Assembly: GCA_035760965.1 (NCBI GenBank)
Contig: DASTRY010000029.1
Location: forward strand, 1 to 61,304
Reading direction: 5' to 3'
From: JADGHX01 sp035760965
Lineage (GTDB): Bacteria > Pseudomonadota > Gammaproteobacteria > Steroidobacterales > Steroidobacteraceae
Length of the DNA stretch: 61,304 nucleotides
The stretch's first letter is position 1, and each line of letters opens with the position of its first letter. The translations under genes and the position numbers were made by a program. The notes under the pieces were generated by a model that was given only the letters and a program-made list of their open reading frames with translations, did not search any database and had not been told where the DNA came from. This document shows, in pieces, positions 8,019 to 16,464 of this stretch.

Positions 8019-9635
8019 GTGAGCGCCGAGCCGATTCAACGCGACGTCATGGAGTACGACGTGGCCATCGTGGGCGGTGGGCCCGCGGGACTATCGTGCG
8101 CGATCCGCCTCAAGCAGTTGAACGCGGAGCTGAACGTCTGCGTGCTCGAGAAAGGCTCGTCGATCGGCGCGCACTCTCTTTCGGGCGCGGTGATCGAGCC
8201 CGGCCCGCTCGACGCGCTGATGCCCGAGTGGCGGCAGTCGCCGCCCGCGATCTGCGTACCGGCGAAGCGCGATGAGTTCCGGTTGCTGACGCGCACGGGC
8301 AGCATGCGGTTGCCGCTGCCGCCGCAGCTTCACAATCACGGCAATTTCATCACCTCGCTCGGCCTCGTCACGCCGATGCTCGCGCAAAAGGCGGAGTCGC
8401 TCGGCGTCGATGTGTTCGCGGGATTCTCGGCCGCAGCGCCGCTCTTCAACGACGACGGGTCGGTCGCCGGCGTGCAGATCGGCGACATGGGCCTCGAGAA
8501 GAACGGCGAGCCCGGCCCGAACTTCACGCCCGGTCCCGAGGTCCGCGCGCGCACCACGGTGATCGCGGAGGGCGCACGCGGCAGCATCGCGAAGGTGCTG
8601 GTGAAGCGCTTCGCGCTCGACGCGAACTGCGACCCGCAGACCTACGCGCTCGGCATGAAGGAGCTGTGGCAGCTGCCGCAAGGGCGCGGCGAACCGGGCC
8701 TCATTCAGCACTCGCTCGGCTGGCCGCTGGATGCCGCGACGTACGGCGGCAGCTTCATCTATCACCTGGACAACGACCGCGTGTACGTAGGCTTCGTCGT
8801 CGGGCTCGACTACATCGATCCGCGATTGAAGCCGTTCGAAGCGTTCCAGCAGTTCAAGCATCATCCGCACGTGAAGCCGCTGCTCGAGGGCGCCGAGATC
8901 GTCGCGGCGGGCGCACGCACCATCGCGGCCGGCGGGTGGCAGTCGATTCCCAAGCTCGAGATGCCGGGCGCCCTCCTGATCGGCGACTCGGCCGGCGGCG
9001 TGAATCTGCCGAAGATCAAAGGCGTTCATCAGGCCATCCGCTCCGGCATGCTCGCGGCGGAGCATCTCGTCGAAACCGGCACGACGGTCGGCTTCGATGC
9101 GCGCTGGCGCGCCTCGCCGGGCGGCCAGGAGCTGCGCAAGGTCCGCAACTTCAAGCCCGGGTTCAAGAAGGGCCTGTGGTTCGGCATGGCGAACTCGACG
9201 CTCGAGGTCGTGACGGGCGGCCGAACGCCGTGGACTCTGAAGAACGAGCCCGCGGACTACCAGCGTATGAAGCGGCTCGACGAGTACACCTCCCCGGACC
9301 GGGGCTGGGTCGAGCGCACGCTGCCGCCGCGCGATCGGCTCGCCTCGGTGTTCCTCGCGTCGACGACGCACGACGAGGCACAGCCTGCGCACCTGAAGAT
9401 TCTCGACCCGGCGGTGTGCACCGAGCGCTGCACGCGCGAGTACGGCAATCCGTGCCAGAACTTCTGCCCGGCCAACGTCTATGAGATGGTCGACGACGGT
9501 GCAGGCAAGCTGCGCCTGCAGATCAACGCAGCGAACTGCGTCCACTGCAAAGCCTGCGACATCAAAGATCCTTATGCGATCATCAACTGGACTACTCCGG
9601 AAGGCGGCTCCGGGCCGAACTACCAAACCCTCTAG
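8019..9635 (+). CDS. Electron transfer flavoprotein-ubiquinone oxidoreductase (ETF-QO)
   Basis: This 538-residue inner-membrane-associated flavoprotein passes electrons from acyl-CoA dehydrogenases, through ETF, to ubiquinone. The FAD Rossmann motif is VAIVGGGPAGLS near residues 15-26, followed by GAHSLSGAV. A C-terminal ferredoxin-like segment carries the [4Fe-4S] cysteines (CTERC…NPCQNFCPANVYE…NCVHCKACDIKDP) and ends GGSGPNYQTL, as in the family. The start is GTG 8019, preceded by AAGGA overlapping the previous stop; the in-frame ATG at 8049 has no ribosome-binding site. No ETF alpha/beta genes are in the window. Confidence 0.95.
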   Translation: MSAEPIQRDVMEYDVAIVGGGPAGLSCAIRLKQLNAELNVCVLEKGSSIGAHSLSGAVIEPGPLDALMPEWRQSPPAICVPAKRDEFRLLTRTGSMRLPLPPQLHNHGNFITSLGLVTPMLAQKAESLGVDVFAGFSAAAPLFNDDGSVAGVQIGDMGLEKNGEPGPNFTPGPEVRARTTVIAEGARGSIAKVLVKRFALDANCDPQTYALGMKELWQLPQGRGEPGLIQHSLGWPLDAATYGGSFIYHLDNDRVYVGFVVGLDYIDPRLKPFEAFQQFKHHPHVKPLLEGAEIVAAGARTIAAGGWQSIPKLEMPGALLIGDSAGGVNLPKIKGVHQAIRSGMLAAEHLVETGTTVGFDARWRASPGGQELRKVRNFKPGFKKGLWFGMANSTLEVVTGGRTPWTLKNEPADYQRMKRLDEYTSPDRGWVERTLPPRDRLASVFLASTTHDEAQPAHLKILDPAVCTERCTREYGNPCQNFCPANVYEMVDDGAGKLRLQINAANCVHCKACDIKDPYAIINWTTPEGGSGPNYQTL

Positions 9636-9659
9636 GCAAAGGCGGTAAGCTAACGGCTT

Positions 9660-11618
9660 ATGGAGCCCATCTGGTCGCCTTCACCCGATCGCATCGCCGC
9701 CGCCAATATCACGCGATTCATTCAGTGCGTAAACGCTCGCCGGGGCTTGAAGCTCGCGAGCTACGAGGACCTCTACGACTGGTCCATTCGGCAGCCCGCT
9801 GACTTCTGGCCCGAGCTCGCGCGCTTCGCGGACGTGCGCGCGAGCTGGGGCGAGGGCCCGGCGATCGAGAACCCGGACCGCATGCCCGGCGCGCGCTTCT
9901 TCCCTGCGGCGCGCCTGAGTTTCGCCGAAAACCTGCTGCGCTTCCGCGATCGCCAGCCCGCCATCGTATTCCGCAACGAACGGGGCTGCCGCCGCGAGAT
10001 GTCCTATCTCGAGCTGCACGAAGAGGTGGCGCGCATCGCCGCCGGGCTGCGCGCCGCGGGCGTCGTGCCGGGCGACCGCGTCGCCGGCTTCATGCCGAAT
10101 CTGCCCGAGACGATCGTCGCGATGCTCGCGACGGTGAGCCTCGGCGCGATCTGGTCCTCGTGCTCGCCGGACTTCGGCCTGCGCGGGGTGCTCGATCGCT
10201 TCGGGCAGATCGCGCCGAAAGTGCTGGTCACCGCGGACGGCTACTTCTACGGTGGCAAGACGCTCGACTCGCTCGGCGAGATGGCGCAGGTCCTCGCGCA
10301 GATTACGAGCATCCGCAAGGTGCTGGTCGTCGGCTACGTGCACGCCGATCCGGATCTGCAGAAGCTCGGTCCCGCCGGAGCGGGCATCGCGGTTCACTGG
10401 AGCCAGTTCGGCATGCGCGGCGCGCCGCTCGAGCTGCCGCAATTCCCGTTCAATCATCCGATCTACATCCTGTACTCGTCGGGCACGACCGGCGTTCCCA
10501 AGTGCATCGTGCACGGAGCCGGCGGCACGCTGCTCCAGCATCAGAAGGAGCATCTGCTCCACACGGACATTCAGCGCACCGATCGCGTCTTCTACTTCAC
10601 GACGTGCGGCTGGATGATGTGGAACTGGCTGGCGAGCGTGCTCGCGACGGGCGCGACGATCGTGCTGTACGAAGGCTCGCCCTTCCATCCCGAGCCGGGC
10701 TCGCTCTGGCAGATGGCCGATCAGGAAAAGCTGAACGTCTTCGGCACGAGCGCGAAATTCATCTCGGCCACCGCGAAGAGCAGCTTCGATCCCGCCAGCC
10801 AGCTGCACCTCACGGCACTGCGCACCATTCTGTCGACGGGCTCCCCGCTCCTGCCCGAGAGCTACGACTACGTGTATCAGCACGTCAAAGGCGACGTGCT
10901 GCTCGCGTCGATCTCCGGCGGAACGGACATCCTGTCCTGCTTCGCGCTCGGCAATCCCGTGAAGCCGGTGTATCGCGGCGAGCTGCAATCGCGCGGTCTC
11001 GGCATGAAGGTGGAAGTGTGGAACGACGAAGGCCGGCCGGTGCGCGGCGAGCGAGGCGAGCTCGTCTGCACGGCGCCGTTTCCGTCGATGCCGGTGGGAT
11101 TCTGGAACGACCCGGACGGGAAGAAGTATCACGCGGCGTACTTCGAGCGTTTTCCGAACGTGTGGCACCACGGCGATTACGCGACGCTCACGGAGCACGA
11201 CGGCCTCATCATCCATGGCCGCTCCGACGCGGTGCTGAACCCCGGCGGCGTGCGCATCGGCACGGCGGAGATCTATGCGGTCGTCGAGAGCATGGACGAA
11301 GTGGCGGAAGCGCTCGCCGTCGGACAGGACTGGAAGGGTGACGTGCGCGTCATTCTCTTCGTGCGCTTGAAGCCCGGCGTGACGCTCGATGAGCCGCTGC
11401 GGAAAAAGATTCGGGATGCCATCCGCGCCGGCACCACACCGCGCCACGTGCCGGCGAAGGTGATCGCCGTGCCGGACATGCCGCGCACGCTGAGCGGCAA
11501 GATCACCGAGCTCGCCGTGCGCAACGTCATTCACGGGCTGCCCGTGAAGAACGTGGATTCGCTCGCCAATCCGCAGGCGCTCGAGCACTTCCGCAATCTC
11601 GCGGAGCTCGAGACCTGA
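9660..11618 (+). CDS. Acetoacetyl-CoA synthetase
   Basis: A 652-residue ANL-superfamily ligase that activates acetoacetate to acetoacetyl-CoA through an acyl-adenylate. The N-terminal cap (SFAENLLRFRD), P-loop YSSGTTGVPK, core motif GGTDILSCF, adenylate motif GRSDAVLNPGGVRIG and the C-terminal catalytic lysine in LSGKITELAVR are all present. Length and cap region match acetoacetyl-CoA synthetase better than acetyl-CoA synthetase. ATG 9660 follows AAAGGCGG (9640-9647) at long spacing, and a short inverted repeat (TAAGC…GCTTA) lies just before the start. Its product feeds the thiolase at 4422, completing leucine and ketone-body use. Confidence 0.93.
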   Translation: MEPIWSPSPDRIAAANITRFIQCVNARRGLKLASYEDLYDWSIRQPADFWPELARFADVRASWGEGPAIENPDRMPGARFFPAARLSFAENLLRFRDRQPAIVFRNERGCRREMSYLELHEEVARIAAGLRAAGVVPGDRVAGFMPNLPETIVAMLATVSLGAIWSSCSPDFGLRGVLDRFGQIAPKVLVTADGYFYGGKTLDSLGEMAQVLAQITSIRKVLVVGYVHADPDLQKLGPAGAGIAVHWSQFGMRGAPLELPQFPFNHPIYILYSSGTTGVPKCIVHGAGGTLLQHQKEHLLHTDIQRTDRVFYFTTCGWMMWNWLASVLATGATIVLYEGSPFHPEPGSLWQMADQEKLNVFGTSAKFISATAKSSFDPASQLHLTALRTILSTGSPLLPESYDYVYQHVKGDVLLASISGGTDILSCFALGNPVKPVYRGELQSRGLGMKVEVWNDEGRPVRGERGELVCTAPFPSMPVGFWNDPDGKKYHAAYFERFPNVWHHGDYATLTEHDGLIIHGRSDAVLNPGGVRIGTAEIYAVVESMDEVAEALAVGQDWKGDVRVILFVRLKPGVTLDEPLRKKIRDAIRAGTTPRHVPAKVIAVPDMPRTLSGKITELAVRNVIHGLPVKNVDSLANPQALEHFRNLAELET

Positions 11619-11652
11619 ACGTCCGGACCACCGCCAAGCGAAGCCGAAGGTA

Positions 11653-12906
11653 GTGCGAACCCAAGAGTCGGCAGCGCCATCCGATGGCTTACGCGTCGCG
11701 TACGAGCGCGCGCTCGAGGAGCGCGGCTTTCGCAGAGATCCTGCGCAGCTCGTGGCGATTGACGCGCTCGAAGATGTTCGCACTCGGCTGATCGGCGCCG
11801 GGGCTGCAGCGCCCTCCGGCGCTGCGCGCCTGCTCGCCCGGCTCGGTCTGGCGCGCCGGCCGCACGCGGAGCGCGGCCTCTATTTGTGGGGCGGCGTCGG
11901 ACGCGGGAAGACGTGGCTCATGGACCTCTTCTTCCATAGCCTGCCGTTCGCCGAGAAGCGTCGCCGCCACTTTCACCGCTTCATGTACGACGTGCACGCG
12001 CAGCTGAAGAAGCTGCGCGATCAGCAGGCGCCGCTCGAGCAGGTCGCGGAGAACATCGCCCGCGACACGCGCGTCATCTGCTTCGACGAATTCTTCGTGA
12101 CGGACATCGCCGACGCGATGATTCTCGGTACGCTCTTCGACGGCTTGTTCCGTCGTGGCGTGACGCTCGTCGCGACCTCCAACGTGCCGCCCAAGGATCT
12201 CTACAAGAACGGGCTGCAGCGCGCGCGCTTCCTGCCCGCGATCGCCCTGCTCGAGCGCAACACGCGCGTGCTCGCCGTCGATGGCGGCACCGACTATCGC
12301 TTGCGCCAGCTCACTCGCGCCGGCACGTACCTGCAATCCGCCGCGCCGGACACGCCGCATCGCCTGGCCGCCCTGTTCGCGGAGCTTGCGGACGGCGAGG
12401 GCTACGCGACGAGCACGTCACTCGAGAGCAGCGAGATCGACAGTGACCTCGACAGCCGGTACGCGCAGGCGAGCGGTTCGACGGGCGCGCGCGTGACTGT
12501 CGGCGCGCGCGAGCCAGCGATCGCTCGACCCACCGCGACGATCGAAGTCGAAGGCCGCTCGATTCCCGTCGTGCAGGAGAGCGCCAACGCCATCTGGTTC
12601 GACTTCGAAGCGCTCTGCGAAGGCCCCCGCAGCCAGAACGACTACATCGAGATCGCCCGCAACTACCAATCCGTCATCGTCGAAAACGTCCCGCAGCTGA
12701 CCGCGCAGCGCGAGAACGCGGCCCGCCGCTTCATCGCGCTGGTCGACGAGCTCTACGACCACAACGTCAATCTCATCGTGTCGGCGGCGGCGGCACCCCA
12801 CGAGCTCTATCGCGGCGAGCGCCTCGCCTTCGAATTCCAGCGCACGGTGAGTCGGCTGATCGAGATGCAGACCGAGGAATATCTCGCGCGCGAACATCGC
12901 GCCTGA
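11653..12906 (+). CDS. zapE: AFG1-like ATPase ZapE
   Basis: A 417-residue P-loop ATPase of the AFG1/ZapE family, which in Enterobacteria associates with the division ring and in eukaryotes with mitochondrial protein quality control. Walker A is GGVGRGKT, Walker B ICFDEFFVTD, with the family motif RHFHRFM between them. An acidic, low-complexity insertion (about residues 255-300, rich in Ser, Asp and Ala) separates the ATPase core from the C-terminal part (AIWFDFEALCEGPRS… and VSRLIEMQTEEYL). The start is GTG 11653 with GAAGG very close upstream; no better in-frame start was found. It is the last gene of the acyl-CoA run, 34 bases after the synthetase. Confidence 0.87.
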   Translation: MRTQESAAPSDGLRVAYERALEERGFRRDPAQLVAIDALEDVRTRLIGAGAAAPSGAARLLARLGLARRPHAERGLYLWGGVGRGKTWLMDLFFHSLPFAEKRRRHFHRFMYDVHAQLKKLRDQQAPLEQVAENIARDTRVICFDEFFVTDIADAMILGTLFDGLFRRGVTLVATSNVPPKDLYKNGLQRARFLPAIALLERNTRVLAVDGGTDYRLRQLTRAGTYLQSAAPDTPHRLAALFAELADGEGYATSTSLESSEIDSDLDSRYAQASGSTGARVTVGAREPAIARPTATIEVEGRSIPVVQESANAIWFDFEALCEGPRSQNDYIEIARNYQSVIVENVPQLTAQRENAARRFIALVDELYDHNVNLIVSAAAAPHELYRGERLAFEFQRTVSRLIEMQTEEYLAREHRA

Positions 12907-12915
12907 GCCCGGCAC

Positions 12916-12946
12916 GGCGCGGTCCCGGCTGGAACTCGGCCGCGCC
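12916..12946 (+). terminator. Hairpin downstream of zapE (terminator candidate)
   Basis: GGCGCGG (12916-12922) and CCGCGCC (12940-12946) form a perfect 7-bp GC stem ten bases after the zapE stop. There is no U tract, so this is at best a Rho-assisted or processing hairpin. Confidence 0.35.
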
Positions 12947-13056
12947 GAACGTTACGGATGAAACTACCGTTGCATTCGACGCCGCGGCCGCCCGGTCCCG
13001 TGCAATGACCCGTGCATTCGCGCGTAAGTGACCGCCGCTGCTGCGAAACGGTCATG

Positions 13057-13062
13057 TATAAT
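13057..13062 (+). promoter_or_regulatory. -10 promoter element of the 2-oxoacid dehydrogenase operon
   Basis: A consensus TATAAT lies 24 bases before the TTG start of the E1 alpha gene, and a ribosome-binding site GAGGGG (13075-13080) lies between them. It is a strong sigma-70-like -10 in otherwise GC-rich DNA. I see no clear -35 at 17-base spacing. If transcription starts about 13069, the ATG at 13054 cannot be used, which supports the TTG start. Confidence 0.5.
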
Positions 13063-13086
13063 CGCGCGCCGCGTGAGGGGCACACG

Positions 13087-14166
13087 TTGAAAACCGTCGC
13101 TGAATTCGAGATCCAGTATCACCAGTTTCTCGACGCGGAAGGCCGCCCCGCCGGGCCGCTCCCCGAGTTCGCCCGCAATCCCGACGAGCTGTTGAAGATG
13201 TACCGCCTCATGACGCTGGTGCGCATCTTCGATACCAAGTCCATCAATCTGCAGCGCACGGGCAAGCTCGGCACCTACGCCTCGTGCCTCGGCCACGAGG
13301 CGACGCACGTCGGCGTCGGCGCGGCGATGCGGCCGGACGATGTGCTGGTCCCCGTCTATCGCGAGTACGGCGCGCAGTTCTGGCGCGGCGTGAAGATCTC
13401 GAACGTGCTGCTCTACTGGGGCGGCGATGAGCGCGGCAGCGACTTTGGTCCCGGCCACCCCGACTTCGCGTGGTGTGTGCCGATCGGCTCGCAGATGCTG
13501 CACGCCGCGGGCGCCGCGATGGCCTTCAAGGTTCGCGGCGAGCAGCGCTGCGCGGTCGCGTTCATCGGCGACGGCGGCACCTCGCAGGGCGCGTTCTACG
13601 AAGCGCTGAATCTCGCCGGTGCCCGCTCGCTGCCGGCCGTGTTCGTCATCGTCAACAACAAGTGGGCGATCTCGGTGCCCATCGAGGAGCAGACGGCCAC
13701 GCGCACCCTCGCGCAGAAAGCCATCGCCGCCGGCATTCCCGGCGTGCAGGTCGATGGCAACGACGTCATCGCCGTGCGCCACATCGTGAGCGAAGCGCTG
13801 GCGAGCGCCCGGCGCGGCGAAGGCCCCACGCTCATCGAAGCGGTCACCTATCGCCTGAGCGATCACACGACCGCGGACGACGCGAGCCGCTATCGGCGCG
13901 AGAAGGAAGTGAAGGACGCCTGGCGTACGGAGCCGCTGCTGCGCCTGCGTGCGTACCTCACGAACGCGGGCCACTGGGACGAGAAACGCGAAGAGGAATT
14001 GAAGGCCGAGTGCGCGAAGCAGATCGACGCCGCCGTCGAGGAATATCTGCACACGCCGAAGCAAGACACCGACAGCATGTTCAACTTCCTGTTCGCCCGC
14101 CTGCCGAAGAGCACCGTGCAGCAGCGCGAGCTCGCCAAGCGGTACGCCGCGTCCGGCGGACACTGA
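13087..14166 (+). CDS. 2-oxoacid dehydrogenase E1 component, alpha subunit (pyruvate or branched-chain)
   Basis: A 359-residue thiamine-diphosphate enzyme subunit that decarboxylates a 2-oxoacid and passes the acyl group to lipoyl-E2. The TPP motif runs from GDGGTSQGAFYEALNLA to VIVNNKWAIS. The phosphorylation-loop region TYRLSDHTTADDASRYR and RTGKLGTYASCLGHEA fit the alpha2beta2 class (PDH or BCKDH). I chose TTG 13087 because GAGGGG sits seven bases upstream and a TATAAT -10 overlaps the alternative ATG (13054). The neighbouring acyl-CoA genes make the branched-chain complex attractive, but sequence alone does not separate it from a pyruvate complex. Confidence 0.88.
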   Translation: MKTVAEFEIQYHQFLDAEGRPAGPLPEFARNPDELLKMYRLMTLVRIFDTKSINLQRTGKLGTYASCLGHEATHVGVGAAMRPDDVLVPVYREYGAQFWRGVKISNVLLYWGGDERGSDFGPGHPDFAWCVPIGSQMLHAAGAAMAFKVRGEQRCAVAFIGDGGTSQGAFYEALNLAGARSLPAVFVIVNNKWAISVPIEEQTATRTLAQKAIAAGIPGVQVDGNDVIAVRHIVSEALASARRGEGPTLIEAVTYRLSDHTTADDASRYRREKEVKDAWRTEPLLRLRAYLTNAGHWDEKREEELKAECAKQIDAAVEEYLHTPKQDTDSMFNFLFARLPKSTVQQRELAKRYAASGGH

Positions 14167-14183
14167 AGAACAAAGAACGGCTC

Positions 14184-15161
14184 ATGGCCAAAGTGACGAT
14201 GATCGAAGCCATCAACCGCGCACACGCGTGGGAGCTGGCGCACGACCCGACCGTCGTGGTCCTCGGCGAGGACGTCGGCGTGAACGGCGGCGTGTTCCGC
14301 GCCACCGCCGGCCTGCAGGAGAAGTTCGGCAAGCATCGCGTGCAGGACACGCCGCTGGCCGAAGGCATGATCGCCGGCATGTCGATCGGCATGGCGAGCC
14401 AGGGGCTGCGGCCGGTCGCGGAGATCCAGTTCATGGGATTCATCTATCCCGCCATGGATCAGATCGCGAACCACATGGCCCGCATGCGCCATCGCACGCG
14501 CGGCCGGATCACGTGTCCGGTCGTCGTCCGCATGCCTCACGGCGGCGGCATTCACGCGCCGGAGCATCACTCGGAGAGCCTGGAAGCGATGCTCGCGCAC
14601 CATCCCGGTCTGCGAGTCGTGTGCCCTTCCTCGCCGGCGCGCGCGTACGGGCTGCTGCTCGCCGCGATCCGCGATCCGGACCCGGTCATGTTCCTCGAGC
14701 CCGTGCGGCTCTATCGCCTCGTGCGTCAGGAAGTGGCCGACGATGGGCAGGCGCTGCCGCTCGATGTGTGCTTCCGCCTGCGCGAAGGCTCCGACGTCAC
14801 GATCGTGACGTGGGGCGCAATGACCTTCGAGGTGATGCGCGCCGCCGAGCAGCTGCAGAAGGACGGCGTGAGCTGCGAAGTCATCGATCTCGCCACGATC
14901 TCGCCCATCGACCACGACACCATTCTCGAATCCGTCGCCAAGACGGGCCGGCTCGTCATCGTGCACGAAGCGCCGCGCAACTGCGGCGTGGGCGCGGAAA
15001 TTGCGGCGACGGTCGCGGAGCACGGTCTGTACGACCTGCAGGCGCCCATCAAGCGCGTTACCGGATACGACACGATCATGCCGCTGTTCCGGCTCGAGTA
15101 CGACTACATTCCGAGCGTCGCCCGCATCGTCGACGCCGTACGTGACACGCTCGCCGAATAA
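14184..15161 (+). CDS. 2-oxoacid dehydrogenase E1 component, beta subunit
   Basis: A 325-residue transketolase-like subunit that pairs with the upstream alpha subunit. Signature stretches are VVVLGEDVGVNGGVFRAT near the start, DTPLAEGMIAGMSIGMA, MPHGGGIHAPEHHSES, and the C-terminal VIDLATISPIDHDTI and HEAPRNCGVGAEIAA, all standard for PDH/BCKDH E1 beta. ATG 14184 is 17 bases after the alpha stop, so the two are co-transcribed and made in step. The long open frame before this ATG is only shadow sequence of the alpha gene. Confidence 0.92.
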   Translation: MAKVTMIEAINRAHAWELAHDPTVVVLGEDVGVNGGVFRATAGLQEKFGKHRVQDTPLAEGMIAGMSIGMASQGLRPVAEIQFMGFIYPAMDQIANHMARMRHRTRGRITCPVVVRMPHGGGIHAPEHHSESLEAMLAHHPGLRVVCPSSPARAYGLLLAAIRDPDPVMFLEPVRLYRLVRQEVADDGQALPLDVCFRLREGSDVTIVTWGAMTFEVMRAAEQLQKDGVSCEVIDLATISPIDHDTILESVAKTGRLVIVHEAPRNCGVGAEIAATVAEHGLYDLQAPIKRVTGYDTIMPLFRLEYDYIPSVARIVDAVRDTLAE

Positions 15162-15192
15162 CGGCGGTTGACCGCCTACGGAGGGACTCTCG

Positions 15193-16461
15193 ATGACGAC
15201 CTTCAATCTCCCCGATCTCGGCGAAGGCCTGGCGGAGGCCGAAATCGTTCGCTGGCACGTGAAGGTGGGCGACAGCGTGAAGGTCGACCAGCCGATGGTG
15301 GCGGTGGAAACCGCGAAGGCCGTCGTCGAGGTACCCTCGCCCTACTCCGGCGTCATCACCAAGCTGCACGGCAAACCCGGCGACGTGGTGGCGACCGGCG
15401 CGCCGCTCGTCGAGTTCGAGTTGCAGGGAGCCGCCGGCACGGCGCCGGCACCGGAGCGCGGCGCACCTGCCGCTGCCAAGTCGGCTCCGCCTGCGAAGAA
15501 GGCCGACCCGCGCGCGCCGGACGATTCGGGCACGGTCGTCGGCAGCATGCCGACGAGCGACGATGAGCTCGTCGAGACCGCGGTCGCCGGCAGCGACATC
15601 GCGTCGCCTCGCGAGCGCGTGCGTGCGGCCCCGGCGGTGCGTGCGCTCGCGAAGCGCCTCGGCGTCGATCTCACGACCGTGCGCGGCACCGGCCGCGGCG
15701 GGCTCATCACCGTCGACGATGTGATGACGACCTCCGGTCCGACCTCCATGCACACGGCCGCGACCGTCACCGCACTCAAGTCGTCGCCCGCACCGCGCGG
15801 CGCTCCCGCGGAAGCGCCGCCGAGCGGCGAGCCCGAGAAGTTGCGCGGCCTGCGGCGCGCCATGCACCAGAGCATGAGCCTTGCGCGCGACAACGTCATG
15901 AACTGCACGCTCTTCGACGACGCGGACCTGCACGCCTGGGGCAAAGGCGAAGACTTCACGATCCGTTTGCTGCGCGCGATCGGCGCCGCGGCGACGGCGG
16001 TCCCGGCGCTGAACGCGTGGTACGACGGCGAGAACCAGAGCCGCCGCCTCATGCAACGGGTCGACGTGGCGATGGCCGTCGACACGCCCGAAGGTCTGCT
16101 CGTGCCGGTCGTGCGTGATGTCGCCAGGCGCTCCGCAGCGGAGCTGCGCGCGGATGTCGATCGGTTGAAGCGCGGCGCTCGCGACCGCACCGTCGCGCCG
16201 GAGGACCTGCGCGATTTCACCTTCATGCTCTCGAACTTCGGCATGATCGCCGGCCGCTATGCCACGCCCGTCGTCGTGCCGCCCGCCGTCGCCATTCTCG
16301 GCGCCGGCAAGCTGAGCCACGATGTCGTCGCGGTGATGGGCGGGATCGAAGCGCATCTGCGCATGCCGCTGTCGCTGACCTTCGATCATCGCTGCGTCAC
16401 CGGCGGCGAAGCTGCCCGCTTCCTGGCGGCCGTGATCCAAGATCTCGAGCGAGCGAGCTAG
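15193..16461 (+). CDS. Dihydrolipoamide acyltransferase, E2 component
   Basis: This 422-residue core subunit of the dehydrogenase complex carries one N-terminal lipoyl domain (lipoyl Lys42 in ETAKAVVEV), an Ala/Pro-rich linker, an E1/E3-binding domain (PAVRALAKRLGVDLTTVRGTG, about residues 147-180) and the chloramphenicol-acetyltransferase-like catalytic domain. The active-site histidine is His399 in TFDHRCVTGGEA. The aspartate expected in the family's HxxxDG motif is Thr403 here. GGAGGG precedes ATG 15193. No dihydrolipoamide dehydrogenase (E3) follows; the complex must borrow an E3 from another locus. Confidence 0.92.
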   Translation: MTTFNLPDLGEGLAEAEIVRWHVKVGDSVKVDQPMVAVETAKAVVEVPSPYSGVITKLHGKPGDVVATGAPLVEFELQGAAGTAPAPERGAPAAAKSAPPAKKADPRAPDDSGTVVGSMPTSDDELVETAVAGSDIASPRERVRAAPAVRALAKRLGVDLTTVRGTGRGGLITVDDVMTTSGPTSMHTAATVTALKSSPAPRGAPAEAPPSGEPEKLRGLRRAMHQSMSLARDNVMNCTLFDDADLHAWGKGEDFTIRLLRAIGAAATAVPALNAWYDGENQSRRLMQRVDVAMAVDTPEGLLVPVVRDVARRSAAELRADVDRLKRGARDRTVAPEDLRDFTFMLSNFGMIAGRYATPVVVPPAVAILGAGKLSHDVVAVMGGIEAHLRMPLSLTFDHRCVTGGEAARFLAAVIQDLERAS

Positions 16462-16464
16462 ACG

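Noticed and set aside
9681..11783. 700-codon minus-strand frame opposite acetoacetyl-CoA synthetase
   Set aside because: It is antisense to a complete enzyme gene; no start signal and no family features.
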